Notes: generated by a model not told the origin, from the sequence alone. 64,000 nucleotides of DNA from Candidatus Latescibacterota bacterium (GCA_011772205.1 WVZY01000026.1:23631-87630), one strand, 5' to 3'. Counted from the first letter of the stretch, positions 52,548 through 62,634 are shown. Made by a program: numbers and translations.

Positions 52548-55500
52548 TTATTGTCGGCTCCCGGATGAAGGTGCTGCCGAAGGCACGGTAGATTCCTCAT
52601 CTTCGGCAAGCTGGCCTTTGAACATTCTAAAAGCGAGCGATTTGATGTCCTCCAGTATCAAATAAGCCGTGGGTACGATCATGAGTGTGATGAACGTTGA
52701 AAAGACAACTCCAAATCCTAGTGAAACGGCCATCGGCACGAGAAACTTCGCTTGCACGCTCCTCTCCAGATACAGCGGAAGCAATCCGGCAAACGTCGTG
52801 AGAGAGGTGAGCAAGATTGGCCTGAAGCGTATCATGCCGGCCTGGCACACCGCATCGTAAACAGGTAAACCTTCGCGCCGTTTCTGGTTCACGAAATGAA
52901 CCAAGACGATGCTGTCGTTCACAACTACTCCCGTCAGCGCTACCAAGCCAAACATCGACAGTATGGTCAAGTCCAACCGCATAATGATATGACCCCACAC
53001 CGCTCCTACGAACCCAAATGGAATCACGCATATGACGATGAGCGGTTGAATATAGGATTTGAAAGGGATCGCCATTAAAGCAAAGATAATAATCAACGCA
53101 AATATGAATCCGCGTATCAAACCACCCATGCTTTCAGCCCGCTCACGCTGTTCGCCCTCGAAAGAGTAGGAGACGCCGGGATAATCGGCGAGAATCAGCG
53201 GCAGCACGCTCGCCCTTAATTCCGCCAGAACCTCGCCGGCGTTCGTTTTGGTGGGGTCGACGTCAGCGGTAACATTGATGGCGCGTCGGCGGTCCACCCG
53301 CTGAATCGAAGCATACCCGCGGCCGAACTCGGCTTCGGCCACAACGGAAAACGGTACTTCACCGCCGGATGAAGTGCGGATGCGCATGTTTTCGAGATCT
53401 CCTATGGATCGGCGCTGCTCTTCCGGGTAACGAACCATGATTCGCACATCGTCTCGTCCCCGCTGAATCCGCTGCGCCTCCTCTCCATAGAACGCCTGTC
53501 TGACCTGGCGCGCTAGATCGGACAGGGTCAAACCAAACGTTTCGGCTGCTGGTCTCAGGGATAATTTGACTTCTTGTTTGCCCGCGCGGAACGAGTCGGT
53601 GATGTCTAAGACGCCCGCGAATTCGGTGAGTTCGAGCTTCAACCGGTTGGCTGCGGCTTGGAGGTTCTCCATGTTCAGCCCGGTTAGTTGAACGTTGATT
53701 GGCTCACCCGGGGTGAAAATCGACGAGGCGAACGCGAGCTCCACCACGTCGGGAATGGGTTCGGTCATCTCGCGCCACCGCCGGGAGATTTCCGGGCTGG
53801 AGATCCTGCGATTTTCGGAAGGTGTGAGTTCGATGGCGATCTCCCCGACGTTGCTCGCCGCCAGGCTGCTGGCATTCCCATGGCCGCCCCTTCTCATGCC
53901 GCGCAGCGGCTGATCGCCGACCGCAGTGAAGATATGCTTGATCGGATTCGGTATGTTTTCGTCCACTTCCTGGGAGAGTTGGTCGCGGAGACGCAGCGCG
54001 CTTTCCTCGAGAGTTTCCATTGCCATTGCGGTGGTTTCGACCGATGTGCCGGGAGGAAGTGTAAGGGCTGCGGAAACGTAGTCGGATTCGACCTTTGGGA
54101 AAAAGACAAATTTGATCCATCCGGCTCCAACAATGCCCACCGTTATCAGGAGCGTCAACGTGGCGAACGCCACTGTCGCGTAGCGAAATCGGAGTCCGAG
54201 ATCGAGGGAAGGCTTGTAAACGTGCTCGATAAACCAGGCAAGCCGGTTTGCAAAACGGCCCTGAAATCTTCCCCACAGCCCGTTGACCCCTCTCTTGCTC
54301 TTCCTTTCTCGGACATGGGAGAGATGGGCCGGAAGGATAAAAAGTGATTCAATGAGTGAGAAAAGAAGCGTTGTGATAACAATAAGTGGAACCACTTTCA
54401 TGACCTTCCCCATGACACCGGACACGTAGAGCAAGGGAAGGAAGGCGGCAACTGTCGTGAGAACGCCAAAAATTACAGGGACGGCGACTTCCTTCGCCCC
54501 TGATGCGGAACCCTTGTGACCCCTGTCACCGCGTTCGTGGTGCTTGAATATGTTCTCGCCGACAATGATGGCGTCATCCACGACGATTCCCAGCACAACG
54601 ATGAATGCGAAGAGCGAAATCAAATTGATCGTCACACCTAGAACCGGCAGCAACCAGAACGCACCCAAGAACGAGATGGGTATGCCGAGGCTGACCCACC
54701 AGGCCAGTCGGAATTTCAAGAACAGCGCGAGGCAGATGAATACCAGGATGTAACCATTCCGAGCGTTACGAAGCATCAAGTCCAAACGGCTCTGGAGAAT
54801 TCGTGAAAAATCATTCCACGGTGTGAGTGTAACCCCTGCGGGCATTCGTTGTTGGGCTTCTTCGACGTAGGCTTTGACTTTCCTTGCGATTTCGAGCGCG
54901 TTTTGGTCGCCAACACGGTAGATGCGAATACCTACGGCCGGCTCGCCCGAAAACCTCGCCGACTGATCCGTTTCCGCAAAACCATCCACTACGCGGGCTA
55001 CATCACCCAGCAGCAGTCGCGTGCCGTCCGGTCGTGTGAGGAGCACGAGATTCTCGAACTCGCGGCCCCGGTACGCCTGCCCTTTCGTTCGAAGCAATAT
55101 CTCCCCGCCTTGGGTTCGGATGGATCCCCCGGGCATGTCCAGCGACGAGCGCCGTACGGCGTTGGCCACCGCGCTGAAGGTCAAATTATGACAGCGGAGC
55201 GCTTCTTCGGAAATTTCGATGGATACTTCGTATGGGCGAGCGGAGACCATCTCGACCTGGGTGATTCCTTCGATGGCCGTGATCTCGCCCCTTACGCGTT
55301 CACCGAGTGTTTTGAGCGTGGCCTCGTCCGCATTTCCGGATATGGCAACGTCGATCACCTGACGCCGGTTGCTCAGTTCGGAAATCACCGGCTTTTCAGT
55401 TTCCTCGGGGAAAGTTTCGATTGCGTCTACTCGTGCTTTGATGTCATTCAATAACTCTTGCGAATCAGTACCTGGTTCGAGCTCGACCATCACCGTACCG

Positions 55501-55766
55501 ACACCTTCCGAAGAGGTGGAAGTGATCTGCTTGATCCCTTCAAGATCCTGAATTGCTTCTTCGATTTTGACGCATACACCCTCTTCAACTTCTTCGGGTG
55601 CCGCACCGAGATAGCGAACCGAAACGTTGATCATGTCGAGCGAAAATTCGGGGAATACTTCTTTTGTGATTGCGGGGATGGTGATCACCCCACCGGCGAT
55701 GATGACCGCCATCAGCAGATTGGCTACGACGTGATTTTCTGCAAACCATTCGATGGCGCGATTCAT
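52548..55766 (-). CDS. RND efflux pump inner-membrane subunit (AcrB/MdtB-like)
   Basis: A 1072-residue inner-membrane transporter. The first helix (NHVVANLLMAVIIAGGVITI) is followed by the periplasmic porter loop with DQNALEIARKVKAYVEEAQQ. GIVVDDAIIVGENIF carries the proton-relay Asp pair, and FGLVALTGVVVNDSIVLVHF repeats the pattern in the second half. It is the HAE1 class, which exports hydrophobic compounds in exchange for protons. It is the third gene of a minus-strand operon; its ATG overlaps the stop of the membrane-fusion protein gene (ATGA). The C-terminus is an unremarkable acidic tail. Confidence 0.95.
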   Translation of the reverse strand: MNRAIEWFAENHVVANLLMAVIIAGGVITIPAITKEVFPEFSLDMINVSVRYLGAAPEEVEEGVCVKIEEAIQDLEGIKQITSTSSEGVGTVMVELEPGTDSQELLNDIKARVDAIETFPEETEKPVISELSNRRQVIDVAISGNADEATLKTLGERVRGEITAIEGITQVEMVSARPYEVSIEISEEALRCHNLTFSAVANAVRRSSLDMPGGSIRTQGGEILLRTKGQAYRGREFENLVLLTRPDGTRLLLGDVARVVDGFAETDQSARFSGEPAVGIRIYRVGDQNALEIARKVKAYVEEAQQRMPAGVTLTPWNDFSRILQSRLDLMLRNARNGYILVFICLALFLKFRLAWWVSLGIPISFLGAFWLLPVLGVTINLISLFAFIVVLGIVVDDAIIVGENIFKHHERGDRGHKGSASGAKEVAVPVIFGVLTTVAAFLPLLYVSGVMGKVMKVVPLIVITTLLFSLIESLFILPAHLSHVRERKSKRGVNGLWGRFQGRFANRLAWFIEHVYKPSLDLGLRFRYATVAFATLTLLITVGIVGAGWIKFVFFPKVESDYVSAALTLPPGTSVETTAMAMETLEESALRLRDQLSQEVDENIPNPIKHIFTAVGDQPLRGMRRGGHGNASSLAASNVGEIAIELTPSENRRISSPEISRRWREMTEPIPDVVELAFASSIFTPGEPINVQLTGLNMENLQAAANRLKLELTEFAGVLDITDSFRAGKQEVKLSLRPAAETFGLTLSDLARQVRQAFYGEEAQRIQRGRDDVRIMVRYPEEQRRSIGDLENMRIRTSSGGEVPFSVVAEAEFGRGYASIQRVDRRRAINVTADVDPTKTNAGEVLAELRASVLPLILADYPGVSYSFEGEQRERAESMGGLIRGFIFALIIIFALMAIPFKSYIQPLIVICVIPFGFVGAVWGHIIMRLDLTILSMFGLVALTGVVVNDSIVLVHFVNQKRREGLPVYDAVCQAGMIRFRPILLTSLTTFAGLLPLYLERSVQAKFLVPMAVSLGFGVVFSTFITLMIVPTAYLILEDIKSLAFRMFKGQLAEDEESTVPSAAPSSGSRQ

Positions 55767-56974
55767 GTCTCATCCCCCACTTCGTCGGCTTCTTTTGTTG
55801 GTGTTCCGCTCACTCCGGACGTACGCACTTTCATTCCATCGGTGACCGCTTGGAGGTTAGAGATGCACACGCGCTCACCACGGTCGAGGCCGGAACCGAT
55901 GATCACAGACTCGCGGTCGATCCGGAGAACGTCCACACTCCGGAATCGGAGCCTGTCGTTGTCATCCACAACAAGCACCGTGTTGTTGGCACGCAAAGCG
56001 TTTCTGGGGAGCAGCACTGCATTATCCACTTCCCGACCGATGATCTCCGCTTCGACAAAAAGCCCCACCGCTAGCGGCTGCTGCTTATCTGAGTGGTCCC
56101 TTCCATAAGGATCGTCTATCTGTGCCACTGCGTGAACCATTCGGCTCACTGGATCGATCTCACCTTCGACACGGACGATTTGCCCCTGCCACATTCGGCG
56201 TTCACCGGCAAAATCGGCATAGAGACGAACTTGTGGGCCTGCACTGCTGCTCGACGAGTTATGATAGTCGACGGGAAGGTCGAGAAAGGCGAGTTCAGCA
56301 TCTGGAATCGGAAGACGGACTTCTGCGAAGTCGACCGCGTAAATTGTAGCGACGGGAATTCCAGGCAATACGTACTGGCCGACGTCGACGTTTTTCTCGC
56401 GGACGCGTCCGGCAAACGGGGCGCGAATGCGGGTTCGCTTGAGGTTCCGTTGGGCCCGTTCAAGTGCGGCCTCGGCGGCGGCCAGCGCAGCGCGCGCCTC
56501 CTGTACCTGCAACTCGCGAGTGGCCAAGGGGGAATTCTCTCCGTTGCCCAGTTCTTTCCATTCTTCCCGTGCAACGCGGGCCTGTGCCTCTTCGGTTTCC
56601 AGGCGAACCCTCGCCTGGGCCACCTGACCTCGTGCCGTAATTACAGCCAGTTCGTAATCGCGCGGATCGATCTTGAGCAGCACGTCACCCTTTTCAAAAA
56701 ATCCGCCGGAAGCGAAACTCGGTGCAATGTCCACAACCTGACCGGACACTTCGGAGACGAGGGAGGATTCCGTGCGAGGGGTCACCGTGCCGTGTGTTCT
56801 TACAACGAGCTGGTGCGTACCCGGCTGCGTTTCGACGACGCGCACGAGCGGTGCGTACTCCGAGGAAGGGCGGGTCTTTACCGGAGCGCGTGATTTGATC
56901 ATCACCACAGCAATCAGTGCACCTACCAACAGAATTCCAATCGGTAAAATGATTTTTAGTGTTCTTTCACTCAA
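55763..56974 (-). CDS. RND membrane fusion protein (periplasmic adaptor)
   Basis: A 403-residue adaptor. An N-terminal anchor (LKIILPIGILLVGALIAVVM) is followed by a lipoyl-type half (SEVSGQVVDIAPSFASGGFF), an alpha-hairpin with ARVRLETEEAQARVAREEWK and RAALAAAEAALERAQRNLKR, and IRAPFAGRVREKNVDVGQYV as the other half. A beta-barrel and a membrane-proximal domain complete it. TTG at 56974 is chosen, with GGAGG six bases upstream. It connects the RND pump to the outer-membrane channel, and the gene overlaps both neighbours. Confidence 0.95.
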   Translation of the reverse strand: MSERTLKIILPIGILLVGALIAVVMIKSRAPVKTRPSSEYAPLVRVVETQPGTHQLVVRTHGTVTPRTESSLVSEVSGQVVDIAPSFASGGFFEKGDVLLKIDPRDYELAVITARGQVAQARVRLETEEAQARVAREEWKELGNGENSPLATRELQVQEARAALAAAEAALERAQRNLKRTRIRAPFAGRVREKNVDVGQYVLPGIPVATIYAVDFAEVRLPIPDAELAFLDLPVDYHNSSSSSAGPQVRLYADFAGERRMWQGQIVRVEGEIDPVSRMVHAVAQIDDPYGRDHSDKQQPLAVGLFVEAEIIGREVDNAVLLPRNALRANNTVLVVDDNDRLRFRSVDVLRIDRESVIIGSGLDRGERVCISNLQAVTDGMKVRTSGVSGTPTKEADEVGDET

Positions 56975-58448
56975 CGGATGCCTCCGTTTCTGTACTGCTC
57001 ATTGATTTCAGAAACTGATTCCATTCTTCTGCTAATTCGAAACCGCCGCCCAGCGCGAGATGCAGATTGATCCGAGCATTCAGCCGCTCACGCCTTACGG
57101 TGATGTACTCGCTTTGCGAGGTCAGCGACCTTCGCTGTGTCTCGAGGACGGTAATGTAGTCGACAAGCCCTGCGTTGTACTGTCGCTCGGCCAATTGGCG
57201 TGCAGCATCCGACTGCTTGGTCGCTTCGGCGAGGAAGGATTCCTGACGTGCGAGTGTTTGTTCGGAGAACAGTGCAGATTCTACTTCACCGAAAGCGTTC
57301 AAGATCGCCGTTGCGTACTGGGCAAGCGCTTGGTCGGACGCGGCATGGGACTGCGCGAGATTAGCCCGGAGCCGGCCGCCCTGAAAGATCGGCTGAACGA
57401 TCCCCGCAGCGATGTTCCAGACTCCGAAATCACCGTCGATGAGATCTTCCAGTTCCTCCGTTAGTGTTCCGCCGCTGGCGGTCAGGGTGAGGCGTGGGAA
57501 GAACGCACGGCGAGCCTCGGACACGCGTGCCTCCGCCGCTGCGAAGCGCCGCTCCGCAGCCAAAAGGTCCGGTCTGCGGACGAGGAGCTCGCTTGGGAGC
57601 CCGGAAGGAATCTCCTCCGGTATGCCCGGCAGGTCGGTGTCCCCCTCGAGCACTCCCGCCGGATAGCGGCCGAGCAGTATGTCCATCTGTCGTTTGGATC
57701 GATCCAGCTGCTCTCGTCGCCGTTCGAGAAGGGCTTGCGCGCCGGCCAGGTTGGCAAGCGATAACCGCACATCCAGAGATGTCCGCACTCCCTCTTCATA
57801 CCGGCTGCGCACCTGTTCCGCAGAGGCCTGATAACTCTCTACCGTTTGCTCGGCAAGTTCTACCTGGAGACGGGCCTCGATGAGTGAGAACCATGCCTTG
57901 ACGGTTTGCGATGCAATAGATAGGCGCAGCGCAGCCAGATCGGCCCAACTTGCTTCCAAGTCTGCAAGCGCTGCGGATTTTCCCTTACGGATCCGGCCCC
58001 AAAGATCCAGCTCCCAGCTGGTGTCGAGCGATACTCCGAACGAGGTGGATCGGGTCGTAATGATACCTACTCGGCCGGGAATCGGGATTCCGATGAGATT
58101 CTGCCTTCGCCGAGAGGCCTGGAAACCGAGCGAAGCCTGGGGAGCAAGATCGGCACCGGCGATCCGGGCGATTGCCGCAGCCTGTTCGACGCGGGCTGCT
58201 GCACCCAGGAGGTCGTAGTTGTTGTTCAGTGCCTCTTGAACGAGCCCGTTCAATTCCTCGTCGTTGAAGCCGCGCCACCATTCCGCGTCCCCAAGCCGCA
58301 GGCCGGCTCCTTCTGGTCCACCGGTGCTCCACGCCGCAGGAACATCGACTCGAATATCGGGGGGATGATGCTCAGGGGCCGATGCACATCCGGCCAGATA
58401 GCTTACGATCAAAACTGTAATGAAAGCAGTGATTGCAATGTGTTTCAC
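56967..58448 (-). CDS. RND outer-membrane channel lipoprotein (NodT/OprM type)
   Basis: A 493-residue outer-membrane factor of the TolC superfamily. ITVLIVSYLAGC is the lipobox, so it is acylated like OprM. Long helical hairpins follow: AARVEQAAAIARIAGADLAP, ADLEASWADLAALRLSIASQ, AERRFAAAEARVSEARRAFF and GLVDYITVLETQRRSL. GTG at 58448 is used because AAAGGA is at the right distance and it begins the lipoprotein signal; an open frame extends to 58547 without a good start. First gene of the efflux operon, overlapping the adaptor gene by 8 bp. Confidence 0.95.
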   Translation of the reverse strand: MKHIAITAFITVLIVSYLAGCASAPEHHPPDIRVDVPAAWSTGGPEGAGLRLGDAEWWRGFNDEELNGLVQEALNNNYDLLGAAARVEQAAAIARIAGADLAPQASLGFQASRRRQNLIGIPIPGRVGIITTRSTSFGVSLDTSWELDLWGRIRKGKSAALADLEASWADLAALRLSIASQTVKAWFSLIEARLQVELAEQTVESYQASAEQVRSRYEEGVRTSLDVRLSLANLAGAQALLERRREQLDRSKRQMDILLGRYPAGVLEGDTDLPGIPEEIPSGLPSELLVRRPDLLAAERRFAAAEARVSEARRAFFPRLTLTASGGTLTEELEDLIDGDFGVWNIAAGIVQPIFQGGRLRANLAQSHAASDQALAQYATAILNAFGEVESALFSEQTLARQESFLAEATKQSDAARQLAERQYNAGLVDYITVLETQRRSLTSQSEYITVRRERLNARINLHLALGGGFELAEEWNQFLKSMSSTETEASVE

Positions 58449-58896
58449 CGACGGTCCTTTCGAATTTTCCTGGGGAAAAGGCCTGGATACCAGCAACGGA
58501 AAACCACCGGGACCCGCCGGCCATTCGTCCCTTTTGCGTCCGGTCACTTCCCCCTAATATCGCCAACCATTTGTGGCATCGCCAGTACAAAGGCTATCGC
58601 CAGGCTCATGAGCAATCTCAGCGGCTACGGAGGGAAAGAAGCGTCATATGTCGATTATTATAGCCCACTTCGGCGGCTTTGGGTAGAGGTTCCGTGCATC
58701 GAAGCCGAATCGCTAAAAAGGTCGAAGTAAGGGGGGAACCGATGTGCCCGCATCGACTATAAATTCTTACGGTCTTACCTGAAAAATCCACCTGTAGGAG
58801 AGACGTTCGGGACGCAAAGGATGCCCGGAGGATCGCTTGAAGACTCTCTAATTGTGGCGTTCAAAAAGAGACGCGACCAGGCAAAAGGAGACGATG
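58449..58896. other. Divergent region between the efflux operon and the propeller gene
   Basis: No gene in about 450 bp. It should hold promoters for the efflux operon on the minus strand and the beta-propeller gene on the plus strand. The only recognisable element is the c-di-GMP-riboswitch-like stretch listed separately. Confidence 0.4.
58771..58845 (+). ncRNA. Candidate GEMM-I-like (c-di-GMP) leader RNA
   Basis: GGGACGCAAAG at 58809-58819 is an exact match to the most conserved block of GEMM-I riboswitches. It is preceded by CTGAAAAATCC, comparable to the conserved G...AAACC side. GGTCTT at 58771-58776 can pair with AAGACT at 58840-58845 to form a closing stem. The element lies 52 bp upstream of the propeller gene start. 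The section after the block is shorter than usual, and no long P3 helix is seen, so it may be a variant or chance. Confidence 0.3.
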
Positions 58897-60009
58897 ATGC
58901 GCGCGATATTATGTTCATTCGTTTTGGTTATGCTGCTTTCCGGGGATGCTGCTCAATCCACAAAGCGTGCGAAAGTCGCCTTGTATAACGGCGGTCCGCA
59001 GCATACAGGTGTTTACGATACGAAACCCCTGATGGAATTGAAAGGGCTCAAATGGAAATTCGAGACAGAGGGGGATGTGACCTCTCCGCCTCTCGTTCAT
59101 GATGGCATCGTGTACTTCGGGGACTGGGAGGGTTATGCCTATGCTGTCGATGTGGAGGGTGGAAAGGAAAAATGGCGGTTCATGGCCGGAAAGGCCGTGC
59201 CCGGCCCCCCTACCATTTATAGAGAGCACGCTTACTTCGGGAGCAGGGAAGGATATTTCTATGCATTGGACCTGGAAACGGGAAAAGTAAAATGGCGGTT
59301 CGAGACGGACGGGGTGAAGCTGGAGAAAGATGGATCGGTGTGCTTCCCGCCGCTCATCAAAGACGGAATCGCTTATTTTACCAGTCATGACAAGCACTTG
59401 TATGCGGTGGATATTGTTTCTTCCGAATTGAAATATAAGTATGAAGCTGAAAACGGAATGTGCTGCAGTCCCTCTATGATGGATGAAACGCTGTTTATAT
59501 CTGACTGGAATGGGAATGTGTATGCAATGGATATCGAAACAGGACAGAAAAAATGGCGATTCAAAGCCGGCAAAAAAATCTATCATGCGCCTGCCATTTC
59601 GGATGGCGTTGCCTATTGTTGCAGCTATGATCATTTTGCCTATGCGATCGATGCAGCAACCGGAAAGGAAGTATGGAAATTCGAAGCCGACGATAAGATA
59701 AGTGCTGATCCAGCGGTTTATGATGGCATGGTCTACTTCAACACCTCGAACAGTCATTTGTTTGCGTTGGATGCAAAAACCGGAAAAAGAATATGGGACG
59801 TCAAGAAAGACGGGAAAGTCTGGGCCAAGCCAGCGATCTCCGGCGGTGTCGTGTATTTCGGCAGTGGTGATTGCCATCTGTATGCGCTGGATGCCAAAAC
59901 CGGCGTGGAAAAGTGGAGGTTCGAAGCCGACGACATGGTTTGCAATCCGACTGTTTATGATGGCATGGTCTTTTTCGGAAGCGGAAAAAGCTTATATGCA
60001 CTGGAATAA
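58897..60009 (+). CDS. Secreted PQQ-type eight-bladed beta-propeller protein
   Basis: A 370-residue exported protein. The signal peptide MRAILCSFVLVMLLSGDAAQ is followed by repeating blades with [VI]-Y-F-G-x-x-x-G-x-x-Y-A-[VLM]-D and G-K-x-K-W-[RK]-F patterns, for example GIVYFGDWEGYAYAVDVEGG, then ETGKVKWRFETDG. Seven full blades are visible, and an eighth is closed by the N-terminal GLKWKFETEG strand pairing with the C-terminal VYDGMVFFGSG. It is the PQQ_2/BamB-like fold without the dehydrogenase residues, probably a scaffold rather than an enzyme. ATG at 58897 is better spaced behind AAAGGAG than the one three bases earlier. Confidence 0.85.
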   Translation: MRAILCSFVLVMLLSGDAAQSTKRAKVALYNGGPQHTGVYDTKPLMELKGLKWKFETEGDVTSPPLVHDGIVYFGDWEGYAYAVDVEGGKEKWRFMAGKAVPGPPTIYREHAYFGSREGYFYALDLETGKVKWRFETDGVKLEKDGSVCFPPLIKDGIAYFTSHDKHLYAVDIVSSELKYKYEAENGMCCSPSMMDETLFISDWNGNVYAMDIETGQKKWRFKAGKKIYHAPAISDGVAYCCSYDHFAYAIDAATGKEVWKFEADDKISADPAVYDGMVYFNTSNSHLFALDAKTGKRIWDVKKDGKVWAKPAISGGVVYFGSGDCHLYALDAKTGVEKWRFEADDMVCNPTVYDGMVFFGSGKSLYALE

Positions 60010-60121
60010 TCACCCTATCGAGTCGATTGTCCAGTTGATTGCGCACAACCTCACCCTTCGATGTGAGTGCACAGGAATGATGAGAAAGAGCAATCTGTTG
60101 ATATCAATCCCCTCCTTTGTT

Positions 60122-61270
60122 CTATAATCCCTTGATTGTTGATAGCATATAGACGGCGAAGGAAGCCAGCCAGTGTTCGCCTTCGTAACTGCCGCTCGCG
60201 ATATGGGCCAGTGCATCCTTTGCATGCTGCGCCGCAGAGCCGATTAGGATTTCCCTGGAGGAATCATCATCAGGCAGCGCGGAAGCGATGCCCACCATGC
60301 ACCACGCACGGCTGAGGTTCAATCCGTCGAGATGCACGATCTTGGGATCGGTCCGGTCCGTTACGACGGCCGGCTCCAATATGCTTCTGGGTTCTCCACG
60401 AATCAGTTCGGGCAAAAAGCGATGAAACCACTCGCGGAATTGTTCGGGCTCCATCACCCGCCGCATGAGGTCTGCTTCCATCAAACAAGGCGAGAAAAAA
60501 TCCTCTCCGCCGGGTTCCCAGGCTGCGGGGTAGTTCTCATCTTTGCCGTAATAAATGAAACTGCGTTCTTTGAGCAGGTTTTCCAATCCGGCATTCCCAC
60601 TGGCCCGGGCGTAATCCAAAGCGAATGCAATGCCGAATGCAGTGTTTGGATGCACCCCGGTGCGGATGGGGTAAGTTTGCCGCGGTAAGAAGTCCAAATA
60701 TCGGCCAGCGATTTCCTCCACGAGCGGCTCTAGATTGCTGGACCATCGCCTGCCATCGGGATCATTCCAGCCGTGAAGTTCCTCGGCGAGTTTCAGCAGC
60801 CATGCCCATCCATACGTGCGCTCGAATGACTTTCGGTTTGGCTGCTGCAGATACTTTACTTCTGCCAAGATGTTCTCCGCGGCCATGTTCTTGTCCAACG
60901 CGCTGCGGATTTCCTCGGCCTCCGGTAGATCAGGAAAGAGTCTCAGGAGACGTACCAACATCCAGTGCCCATGAACGGCCGAGTGCCAGTCGAAGCAGCC
61001 GTAAAATGTAGGGTGCAACGCTCCGGGGCTTTGCACTTCGCTCTTGTCGTTCATTACATGAGCCGGCTTGTTGGGATACTCTTTTTGGATACACCTAAGA
61101 GCCAGGCGTGAGAGTCCGGAAGCAGTTTCTCGAGTTAGCTTTAACTCCCGTATCGAATCGCCAGCCGTGACTCTGTCACTGTTGACGTCTTGAGTTCTGT
61201 TGCTGCAGGAGACCGAAGACAGTACTGAAAGAATCAAAAAAGCCGTCTTTATGAGAGAATATCTTGGCAT
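60122..61270 (-). CDS. DUF2891 family lipoprotein
   Basis: A 382-residue protein. FLILSVLSSVSC is a lipoprotein signal. YGCFDWHSAVHGHWMLVRLL, KSFERTYGWAWLLKLAEELH, YPIRTGVHPNTAFGIAFALD and FFSPCLMEADLMRRVM are in the order and spacing of DUF2891, a mainly helical family with an alpha/alpha barrel look and no defined reaction. ATG at 61270 follows AGGAGG; the open frame extends to 61330. The gene is convergent with the propeller gene 112 bp away and likely acts at the cell surface or in the periplasm. Confidence 0.85.
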   Translation of the reverse strand: MPRYSLIKTAFLILSVLSSVSCSNRTQDVNSDRVTAGDSIRELKLTRETASGLSRLALRCIQKEYPNKPAHVMNDKSEVQSPGALHPTFYGCFDWHSAVHGHWMLVRLLRLFPDLPEAEEIRSALDKNMAAENILAEVKYLQQPNRKSFERTYGWAWLLKLAEELHGWNDPDGRRWSSNLEPLVEEIAGRYLDFLPRQTYPIRTGVHPNTAFGIAFALDYARASGNAGLENLLKERSFIYYGKDENYPAAWEPGGEDFFSPCLMEADLMRRVMEPEQFREWFHRFLPELIRGEPRSILEPAVVTDRTDPKIVHLDGLNLSRAWCMVGIASALPDDDSSREILIGSAAQHAKDALAHIASGSYEGEHWLASFAVYMLSTIKGL

Positions 61271-61494
61271 GGCTCCTCCTAATTCAATTGAATCCAAACG
61301 GGCAAAGGATAGAAATCGCGCATCGAACAAAGTTTATGACAAGATGCTGCCATGCCGCCACAGTTTTAACTCACATGCTGGGCAACGGTAATCGGCGGGC
61401 CGCACGGGGGCTATATTCTTGAGCTTGCAACCTTTTTGGATGATCGAATAAACTTGGGCTTCACTTGGATGTCAATCCAGAGAGAGTGCAGGAG

Positions 61495-62634
61495 ATGAAA
61501 AAAGTTGTCGTCCTCGGAGCAGGAATGGTGGGAGGCGCCATCGCCGCTGACCTTTGTCAGGAAACCCGCGTTACCGCGGTTGATGTGAGTGAGAAACGTC
61601 TCGCATTTTTAAAGGCCAAATATCCTATCGCGACGTCCAGTGTAGACGTTTCGGATCCGAAAGCGGTCGCCGGGATTGTCAAAAATTGCGATCTGGTGAT
61701 CGGTGCAGTCCCTGGATTCATAGGTTTTCAAACACTGAAAACGATCATCGAATCCGGCAAAAATGTCGTCGACATTTCCTTTTTCAACGAGGATCCATTC
61801 GAATTGGACGCGTTGGCCAAGAAACGAAAAGTAACCGCCATAGTCGATTGCGGTGTTGCGCCGGGATTGTGCAATATGACGTTGGGTTATCACAACAGGC
61901 AAATGAAAGTGGCTTATTATGAATGCCTGGTAGGCGGCCTCCCCGTTAAACGAAGCTGGCCGTATCAATATAAGGCGCCTTTTTCGCCCATCGATGTCAT
62001 TGAGGAGTACAACCGTCCTGCGCGTTTCGTGGAGAATGGGGAGATCGTAATCAAGCCCGCCCTTTCAGATGCGGAATATGTCGAATTCGATCCCATTGGG
62101 ACGCTCGAAGCCTTCAACACGGATGGGCTCCGGACATTATTGAAAACTATCAAAGTCCCCAACATGAAAGAAAAAACTCTCCGGTATCCTGGACACATCG
62201 AATATATGCGTGTGATAAGAGAGACGGGTTTATTCAGCAAAGATCCGATCGATGTGGGCGGTATCCGTATTCGCCCCATTGATGTTACAGCTAAGTTACT
62301 CTTCCCGAAATGGCGGCTGGAGCCGGACGAGCCGGAGTTCACCGTGATGCGCGTCACCATACGAGGCCGAGAAGGTAACGGCAGCAAAGAATACACCTAC
62401 CACTTGTTCGATCGATCTGATGAAGAGGCGAAAATTTCATCGATGGCCAGGACGACGGGATATACCTGTACGGCGGCCGCCCGCTTGATATTGAGCGGAG
62501 TGTTCAAGAAAACGGGCCTATGCCCGCCGGAGTTCCTGGGAGCAGCGAAGGGATGTTTTCAGAAAATCATGAGCGACTTGAAAGCGCGGGATGTGCACTA
62601 TGCTTGTGAAGAAAAATCAATAGAAGGAATATAA
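61495..62634 (+). CDS. Saccharopine dehydrogenase-family oxidoreductase
   Basis: A 379-residue cytoplasmic NAD(P)-dependent oxidoreductase. KVVVLGAGMVGGAIAADLC is the Rossmann loop, followed by VTAVDVSEKRLAFLKAKY, DLVIGAVPGFIGFQTLKTII and IVDCGVAPGLCNM, conserved in the lysine-6-dehydrogenase/saccharopine reductase branch. The remaining 220 residues form the catalytic domain (VGGLPVKRSWPYQYKAPFSP, TDGLRTLLKTI). The substrate is an amino acid or an imine; the exact one cannot be given. ATG at 61495 is preferred by homology, though an upstream in-frame TTG at 61465 exists and the purine stretch is close to the ATG. Confidence 0.85.
   Translation: MKKVVVLGAGMVGGAIAADLCQETRVTAVDVSEKRLAFLKAKYPIATSSVDVSDPKAVAGIVKNCDLVIGAVPGFIGFQTLKTIIESGKNVVDISFFNEDPFELDALAKKRKVTAIVDCGVAPGLCNMTLGYHNRQMKVAYYECLVGGLPVKRSWPYQYKAPFSPIDVIEEYNRPARFVENGEIVIKPALSDAEYVEFDPIGTLEAFNTDGLRTLLKTIKVPNMKEKTLRYPGHIEYMRVIRETGLFSKDPIDVGGIRIRPIDVTAKLLFPKWRLEPDEPEFTVMRVTIRGREGNGSKEYTYHLFDRSDEEAKISSMARTTGYTCTAAARLILSGVFKKTGLCPPEFLGAAKGCFQKIMSDLKARDVHYACEEKSIEGI

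Noticed and set aside
53688..54347. 219-codon plus-strand frame inside the RND pump gene
   Set aside because: It lies fully opposite a well-matched pump gene and lacks protein-like domains or a ribosome-binding site.
58915..59877. 320-codon open frame on the minus strand opposite the beta-propeller gene
   Set aside because: It is a shadow of the repeated blades on the plus strand, with no start signal and a translation of repeated low-complexity patterns; the plus frame has the signal peptide and the family motifs.
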